NCBI GenBank assembly: GCA_012934845.2 | Contig: WNNJ02001296.1 | Coordinates: 21,662 to 85,661 of the forward strand | Direction of reading: 5' to 3' | DNA length: 64,000 nt | Source: Pomphorhynchus laevis | Lineage: Eukaryota > Acanthocephala > Palaeacanthocephala > Echinorhynchida > Pomphorhynchidae | Shown here: positions 58,823-64,000 of the stretch, piece after piece | Layout of the letters: each line of letters begins with the position of its first letter | Numbering within the stretch: the first letter of the stretch is position 1 | The notes under the pieces: generated by a model | The model's database searches: none | Seen by the model: the letters and a program-made list of their open reading frames with translations, nothing else | Told to the model about the DNA's origin: nothing | Position numbers and translations under genes: made by a program

Positions 58823-59034
58823 TTAGCCAGTCGATGAATCCCCGTCGTATTGTAGGCGGTCACTCGTAAAGAATTCTTCGAGTTTCCACTGGATTGCATC
58901 AAATGATGGTCTGTCATCTGGATTTCGCTGCCAGCAGTCAATCATTATATTATAAAGCTCCTTAGGGCATGATGCAGTACAAGGCATCCGATAGCCTTGC
59001 TCAACCTGACGAAGAACTTCGCCATTTGTCATGC
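58823..59034 (-). CDS. Src-family tyrosine kinase, last coding exon
   Basis: The exon encodes the end of a tyrosine kinase C-lobe: GMTNGEVLRQVEQGYRMPC, then CPKELYNIMIDCW, NPDDRPSFDAIQWKLEEFF and the tail DRLQYDGDSSTG. The W-x(6)-RP motif and the order of elements match the last about 70 residues of Src-family kinases. The tail tyrosine lies eight residues from the end, where Src kinases carry the inhibitory tyrosine phosphorylated by Csk (Tyr527 in chicken Src). The reading frame opens after an acceptor (AG at 59035-59036, preceded by T-rich sequence on the minus strand), splitting a glycine codon. Upstream exons with the rest of the kinase, SH2 and SH3 domains are not in the window and must lie beyond 64000. 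This is the only confident host gene here. Confidence 0.9.
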
Positions 59035-59036
59035 CT

Positions 59037-59689
59037 AAATTTTAAAGTTTAAGTAAGCAAACGTAATAATCTCAGTAAATTTGATTGAATTTAAGATAAA
59101 CGTTTTTTTATTTTTAATAGAAACCATCTAACATTTTGATGGATGTTGGTTTTAATAATTTTTTAAAAATAATTTTTTCATTTTAGTAAAATCATTCCAA
59201 ATGATTTTTTTCTGTTAATATTTATTAAAGTATCTTAAAAAATACGACATTTCATTTTTAAAAGCAAATTTTTTATTTTATAAAATTAAACAATTTGCAA
59301 TTAAAAAATAAGAATTAAAAAAATTAATTGTAAATTAAAATACTCGTTTTTCTTATTTATTACAAATCGATGTCATAAATGATTTCGATACAATCCTTAA
59401 TCAAACATTTATATTTCATAATCAAACGTTCATTTCAGGTGTTCGCAATTAGTAAAACTCCGATAGCAACAGACGAGTTAAATTAGCAAATGGTTAATAA
59501 TTAATAAAATTTAAATGATAATAAATAATAATTAATAATAATTTATTAATAATATTATTAATAAATATTATTTATATTACAACTTGAACCTCAACTGGTC
59601 TCATTTCAATTTAATAAATATTAATTAATTATTAATATTATTAATTATAAATTAATAATTTATAAATAGTTAATAATAATTTTTAAATT
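59037..59689. other. intron sequence of the kinase gene, AT-rich
   Basis: Upstream of the kinase exon in the minus direction. No exon or RNA gene seen. The intron continues through the LINE and Naiad insertions to the right edge of the window. Confidence 0.5.
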
Positions 59690-61175
59690 GTTTAGCAACA
59701 AACAAAGTCAACGGTCCGGGTATACCAGTGTGGATTGTAAAATATCTTGGTGATATATTATCGCAACATTTATAAGTAGCATTTACACAGATCTTTCAAA
59801 CTGGAATCGTACACGATTGCTTAAAATGCACAAACGTTGTTTTAATTCCTAAACAGTCAAACCCAGTAACATCAGAATGTTTCCATCCAATATCATTGCT
59901 ACCGGCTTTAGCAAAACTAATTGAAAAGGCTTTTCGCCAACAAGACAATACAATGAATGCACTTATGAGAATAAATCAGTTTGCAATCAATAATCTTGAT
60001 TTACGATCCCAACCTATAGTACAAGCACTTCAAATTGATTTGGGCAACGCATTCGACACAATTGACCATTGTGTGTTATTGAATAAATTGGGGTCATTAG
60101 GTTTTTCTAAATCGCAACTAATGTTCATTCAATCTTACCTGTCTGGTAAAAGCCAAAGGATTGCACACAAAAACACGTTATCTAAGAAATGGTTACCGCA
60201 AGAGAGCTTAATCTCTCCCCTACTATTCAACCTTTTTGTACAGGACTACGACTTATCTCTAGATCATTCAACATGCGTTAAATATGTGGATGACATCACT
60301 ATTCTAAATTCCGCACCAAGTGTACATATATCAAATCGCTCGCTTAAATTCGAAATTGATGAACTTCTTAAATGGTAATCAAAAATAGTCTGCAAATAAA
60401 TAGCACGAAGTCCAAAATAGTACATTTCTGCTTAAAAAGATCATTCTCAAAACAACTTATTGATTTTGGATATGAAAGGGTGAACAGCTTAAAGATCCTA
60501 GGAATGATATTTAGTGAGAATCTGTCATGGCACTTACATATATACGATTCGATACGTAAATTCGCACCCGGACTATATTTTCTGCGCAAACTTAAACTAC
60601 AGGGAGTGCTTCCACATCAAATCGAACAAATATATACATCAACCTAATTCCTTTGCTAACTTATGGATATCCTGTTCACATAAACATGTCCGTAGAAGAT
60701 GTTCATCGACTAAAAGTTATCCACAACTATGCACAACGCATTGCGGAGAAACCATTTACATCATTATACGATATTTTGATGAATCTCTTTTTACGCACAG
60801 CTGGAAACGCGAAGTTGCTCGAAAGATTAGGTGCGGGAGAAGAAATAAATAACAGAAACATCAGAAACATGCGACATACTCGTAAATACATCACAAATTC
60901 TGTTAGAACACAACATATGTTGGATACTTTGCTGCACTGTTATTACTTACCATAATAAAAGAATAAATCCTCAATTCATATAAAATGACAAAATTCATTT
61001 CATATCGATGATTAACTCAATTTTCTGACAAACGCAGATTTTCAATTTTTACATCTTTTTGTTTTTACTCTAATTTTTACAAATCTTTTTCCTTTCTATA
61101 TGAAACATCCTGAATATGAGCTAAGATACTTGCTCTGTATTTCTTTAATAAAGTGATTTTGATTGATTGATTATA
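59690..61175 (+). pseudogene. LINE reverse transcriptase, 5'-truncated, with gattgatt tail
   Basis: Starts inside the reverse transcriptase (NKVNGPGIPVWIVKYL). Motif A is IDLGNAFDTIDH (about 60037-60070), motif B is degraded (LPQESLISPLLFNLFV), and motif C is KYVDDITIL (about 60280-60305). A frame change near 60375 leads to QINSTKSKIVHFCLKRSF (60372-60647) and another to LLTYGYPVHINMSVEDVHRL (60653-60955), the C-terminal domain. The 3' end is marked by aataaagtgattttgattga at about 61150, a short tandem tail common in LINEs of the Jockey, L2 and CR1 groups. It lies in the intron of the Src-family gene on the opposite strand. Confidence 0.75.
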
Positions 61176-61305
61176 TAATAATATATAATATTATATTATA
61201 ATATTATATTAAATACAGCATATATATCATATACATCATAATATATATTATATAATATACAGCATAATAGTCAAACTATATTTCATAAACATGAGATTAA
61301 TATAA

Positions 61306-61548
61306 CATGATATTAAAAACTGTAAATTATTTATTTTAGAACATATTATCGAAGAAAACATATCAATATTAAATCAAAAACTATTAGAAAAAGAAGATTT
61401 TTGGATTAAAACGCTTAATTCCATGTACCCATTAGGATTGAATGACGTGGTACAAGGAATTGGCAGAAGTAGTATAATACATAATAAACAACTATATTAT
61501 AATAATCCGGTTAAACGCAAACCAAGAAGTCATGGTGATAAAAGGAAT
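61306..61548 (+). pseudogene. end of the N-terminal endonuclease-like domain of the Naiad element
   Basis: Frame 1 reads HDIKNCKLFILEHIIEEN, then LLEKEDFWIKTLNSMYPLGL, NDVVQGIG, and KRKPRSHGDKRNRKK before a stop. The block E-x-FWI-x-L-x(3)-YP-x-GLN is the C-terminal part of the GIY-YIG-type domain in Naiad-like proteins as I know them, and the RSHG basic stretch follows it there. It overlaps the next ORF in another frame, so a one-base shift separates the two, at or near the A-rich run around 61541-61548. Whether this is a mutation or programmed frameshifting cannot be told from one copy. Confidence 0.6.
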
Positions 61549-63691
61549 AGGAAAAAATAGAGTTAAAAATATTAAAAAAGATATGTATATAAATGAACAA
61601 TTAGAAATATTAAAACAACTTTTAAGTGATAATAAGCTAAAAGATCTTTATGTAAATATAAGAAGTTTTTCTAAAGATATCATATGTTCAATAAATCAAA
61701 AATTAATTAACGACTATGATAGGCAAAGTTGTATAATAGACAGTTATTGTAATACAAAATACCATAATCGTACAATAAATGTAAATAATAACAATAGAAA
61801 ATATACATTAACCATAAACTTCATTAATAAATGTATAGATAACATAAATATAGCCGGACTTTTAAATAATTCTAAAAGTAAAGAAATAATAGGGTCAGAT
61901 TTAAGTAAATATATTCCTAAAATAAGGTATAAACTCCTACCACCATTAGGACGAAAAATTTGTAATTATAATAAAGAATTAAAATCAATATGTAACGATA
62001 ATATTAGAAACATAATGGAAACAGAATGCAATTGTAAAAGTCTTAGTTTTGATAAAATAAATGAACATATATGTACCCATAATCTAGAATTAATTGAAAA
62101 TTGTGAATTAAGAAAGCTGCTATCAAAAGGGTATAAATATAGATTAAATAACAACAACGACAAAAATAAAATATACAGTTCGTTATATAATAACTTAAAT
62201 GATTACTTTAGTAAGCTGATTAATAGTGAAAGCTCGAATATATCTAAGATAAAAATTTGGAAAGATTATATATTTGATAAAATTAAAAATAAAATGAAAA
62301 TAACAAACAATTATAAAAGGAAAGATAAAATTAATAAAGATATGTATAAAGAACTTACTAAATTAAAGGATAACTATATAATAACAACTATTGATAAAGC
62401 TAGTAATAACTTTGTCTTCATATGCAAAAAGCTTTATTATGATATACTAATGAAAGAGGTTAATTCTAATGATTTAAATGTAAATCCAGCATATGAACGT
62501 AGTGAGTTGAGTTTAGAATCAATTATTACAAGTCACTGTTCTATAATGGATAAAAAGGGTATAAAGGTTGAATTAGATAATAAAACTATACCTATATTAT
62601 ATTGGAATCCAAAATTACATAAAAATCCAATAAAACCTAGGTTCATATGTAGTGCGTTTAAATGTACATTAAAACCACTTTCTGTTTATATGAATAAAAT
62701 ACTTAAAGTAATTAAAGCACATTTTAAAAAATATTGCAAGGTAATCGAAATTAATACTGGTATAAAACACTATTTCAGTATTAATTCTACAAAAGAATTT
62801 TTAGAACAGACAAAAGGAATAAATTTTCAAAATATAAATACATACGATTTTAGTACGCTTTATACAAATCTAGATTTAGTAGATATTAAAGAAGCGTTAG
62901 TAAAATTAATTAATCTTATATTCGGAAAAAGATATACATATATATGTTATAATAATTATAACGCCTATCTAACAAAAATTAAACCATCAAATAAATATAA
63001 ATATATGGATAAAATTGAATTAATAGAATCCTTAAATATTTTGATAAATCAAAATTATTTAAAAGTAGGGACATCTATATTTAGACAAGTAAAAGGTGTT
63101 CCAATGGGTGGTAATAGTAGCCCAATTATAGCTGACTTGTTTTTAAGCTTTATAGAATATGAATTTGTTCATAACTGTGTAAAAACTAAATCTAAACAAT
63201 ATAAATATATGAAATATATGTTTCGATACATTGATGATATATGTGTATTTAATTCTAATAATTTTTATTCAATTAGTGAGCACATTTATCCAGAAAGCCT
63301 TATTCTTAACAAAACCAATATTAATGATAAAGAAGGTGTATATCTAGATATGAACATTAAATTAACATTAACTAAAACTACTATTAATTTATATCGTAAA
63401 GATGACATATTTAAATTTACAAGAAACATATTTTTGCATGAGCATTCATGCATACCATATAATATAAAATATAATACATTAAATAATGAAATTTTAAGAA
63501 TTGCAACAATATGTAATGATATTGGCTTTCTTCAAAATCATTTAAATAATTTAATAGATACATATTTTAAACTAGGTTACTATAAAAATAACATCAAGCA
63601 GAAAATAGTAAAATATATAAATCAACACAATAATATAAAGAATAAATTTAAACTCTTAAGTGGCAAATTTTTATGGATGGATAATAAATAA
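61532..63691 (+). CDS. Penelope-like (Naiad) reverse transcriptase, 719-codon open frame
   Basis: Intact ORF. The N-terminal third has a CNC motif (C166 and C168), the CxC linker described for Naiads. Reverse transcriptase motifs: YWNPKLHKNPIKPRFI (from Y357), motif A TYDFSTLYTNL (D439), motif B KGVPMGGNSSPIIADLFL (G522), motif C FRYIDDICVF (D568 and D569), then IYPESLILNKTN, VYLDMNIKL and a C-terminal thumb ending LLSGKFLWMDNK. About 75 residues lie between motifs A and B, room for the insertion-in-fingers domain reported for this group and shared with telomerase. The first residues (MVIKGIG) lie in the frame overlap, so the true protein probably starts upstream in the other frame. Composition is extremely Asn/Lys/Ile-rich, matching the AT-rich host. 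No in-frame TGA, so no selenocysteine. Catalytic residues are all present. Confidence 0.85.
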   Translation: MVIKGIGKNRVKNIKKDMYINEQLEILKQLLSDNKLKDLYVNIRSFSKDIICSINQKLINDYDRQSCIIDSYCNTKYHNRTINVNNNNRKYTLTINFINKCIDNINIAGLLNNSKSKEIIGSDLSKYIPKIRYKLLPPLGRKICNYNKELKSICNDNIRNIMETECNCKSLSFDKINEHICTHNLELIENCELRKLLSKGYKYRLNNNNDKNKIYSSLYNNLNDYFSKLINSESSNISKIKIWKDYIFDKIKNKMKITNNYKRKDKINKDMYKELTKLKDNYIITTIDKASNNFVFICKKLYYDILMKEVNSNDLNVNPAYERSELSLESIITSHCSIMDKKGIKVELDNKTIPILYWNPKLHKNPIKPRFICSAFKCTLKPLSVYMNKILKVIKAHFKKYCKVIEINTGIKHYFSINSTKEFLEQTKGINFQNINTYDFSTLYTNLDLVDIKEALVKLINLIFGKRYTYICYNNYNAYLTKIKPSNKYKYMDKIELIESLNILINQNYLKVGTSIFRQVKGVPMGGNSSPIIADLFLSFIEYEFVHNCVKTKSKQYKYMKYMFRYIDDICVFNSNNFYSISEHIYPESLILNKTNINDKEGVYLDMNIKLTLTKTTINLYRKDDIFKFTRNIFLHEHSCIPYNIKYNTLNNEILRIATICNDIGFLQNHLNNLIDTYFKLGYYKNNIKQKIVKYINQHNNIKNKFKLLSGKFLWMDNK

Positions 63692-63758
63692 TATACTTTG
63701 TATTAGAATAAGATACTAGATAGTTATTTCAGAGGAAATACATCATTAGCATGTATTT

Positions 63759-63815
63759 GGCCCCGCTGCTATGTTGGGTAGAGGAGTTAGGGGCCGAAAC
63801 CTGATAGCATAGCAG
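63759..63815 (+). other. pseudoknot-capable segment in the Naiad 3' region
   Basis: Two interleaved stems: GGCCCC (63759-63764) with GGGGCC (63790-63795), and CTGCTATG (63766-63773) with CATAGCAG (63808-63815). The order A-B-A'-B' makes them a pseudoknot in RNA. The same arrangement is intact at 54055-54111 (plus) and 50489-50546 (minus) and partly preserved at 45.2, 47.6 and 22.4 kb. No hammerhead core (CTGATGA plus GAAA in the right order) fits. Function unknown. Confidence 0.6.
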
Positions 63816-64000
63816 TTCCTCCTGATGACCTCTAATTCTTATTCTGATACAACGTCTGTTATTTATTAGTCAATTCATAAAAATGACGTTTATTTTAAAT
63901 TTTATTTTTTTTTTATTTTTTAACTTGATTTAAATTATAGAAAATCTAAAAACAATTATTAATTTTATTATTTAATTATTAAATTTTGATTTAGCATTAT

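Larger units (their letters stand above)
61303..64000 (+). mobile_element. Naiad-like Penelope element, best copy, runs off the right edge
   Basis: Consists of the tail of an N-terminal endonuclease-like domain (61306-61548), the reverse transcriptase ORF (61532-63691) and the 3' region to the end of the window. Naiads are Penelope-like elements with an N-terminal GIY-YIG endonuclease joined to the reverse transcriptase by a short CxC domain; that order fits what is seen. The GIY-YIG signature itself would lie further upstream and is missing, so this copy is 5'-truncated. The left flank (61176-61300) is an AT-rich microsatellite-like tract, in line with the group's reported preference for microsatellites. 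Confidence 0.8.

Noticed and set aside
61532-63691. Selenocysteine-encoding Naiad, as known from spiders and clams
   Set aside because: There is no in-frame TGA in the ORF, and cysteine codons are ordinary.
63759-63830. Hammerhead or HDV-like ribozyme in the Naiad 3' region
   Set aside because: No CTGATGA plus GAAA in correct register. For an HDV-like fold the third stem and the expected loop cytosines are missing. Kept only as an unassigned pseudoknot-capable segment.

Overview
The window looks like a stretch of an AT-rich invertebrate genome that is almost entirely made of transposable elements. I see no operons, ribosome-binding sites or CRISPR arrays. I do see a terminal exon with a splice acceptor, non-LTR retrotransposons of at least five kinds, Ty3/Gypsy elements, Penelope-like elements and a Merlin-type DNA transposon relic. 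The phylum cannot be fixed from the sequence. The only host gene I can name is the last coding exon of a Src-family tyrosine kinase on the minus strand (58823-59034); its other exons must lie beyond 64000, and the intron leading to it is filled with retroelements.

Left part (1-19.9 kb): a nest. An RTE-type LINE tail (1-893) is followed by an old Ty3/Gypsy element (about 1075-12557). This Gypsy element is split inside its RNase H region by two non-LTR elements lying tail to tail: a nearly complete CR1-type LINE on the plus strand (about 2645-7200) and, on the minus strand, a nearly complete element with a cysteine-rich N-terminus, a reverse transcriptase and a putative PD-(D/E)XK-like C-terminus (about 7205-10700). 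Next comes a second CR1-type LINE (12560-18100), itself split by a whole-looking, young Gypsy element with 98-bp LTRs (13848-17789). A minisatellite and a 5'-truncated CR1 LINE on the minus strand close the block.

Middle part (19.9-45 kb): AT-rich, gene-poor DNA with tandem repeats and palindromes, two decayed copies of a second reverse transcriptase plus nuclease family (22.8-25.0 kb minus; 36.9-40.3 kb plus), a probable non-autonomous inverted-repeat DNA transposon (30.7-31.6 kb), an L2-clade LINE on the minus strand (31.8-35.4 kb), a set of small repeats around 35.7-36.9 kb, and a Jockey/I-like LINE remnant (41.1-42.8 kb).

Right part (45-64 kb): dominated by at least 14 fragments, in both orientations, of one Penelope-like family; three more lie at 22-26 kb. 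The best copy (61303-64000) has a 719-residue reverse transcriptase ORF with a CNC (CxC) motif and, just upstream in another frame, the tail of an N-terminal endonuclease-like domain. This fits the Naiad group of Penelope-like elements with permuted domains. Its 3' region carries a recurrent motif that can form a two-stem pseudoknot. A Merlin-type transposase relic, a fold-back MITE and two further LINE fragments lie among these copies.

The elements do not cooperate as a pathway. The window reads as successive insertions, and the order of nesting gives relative ages. The best candidates for something not yet described are the pseudoknot-capable segment of the Naiad ends and the two reverse transcriptase families with nuclease-like C-termini.
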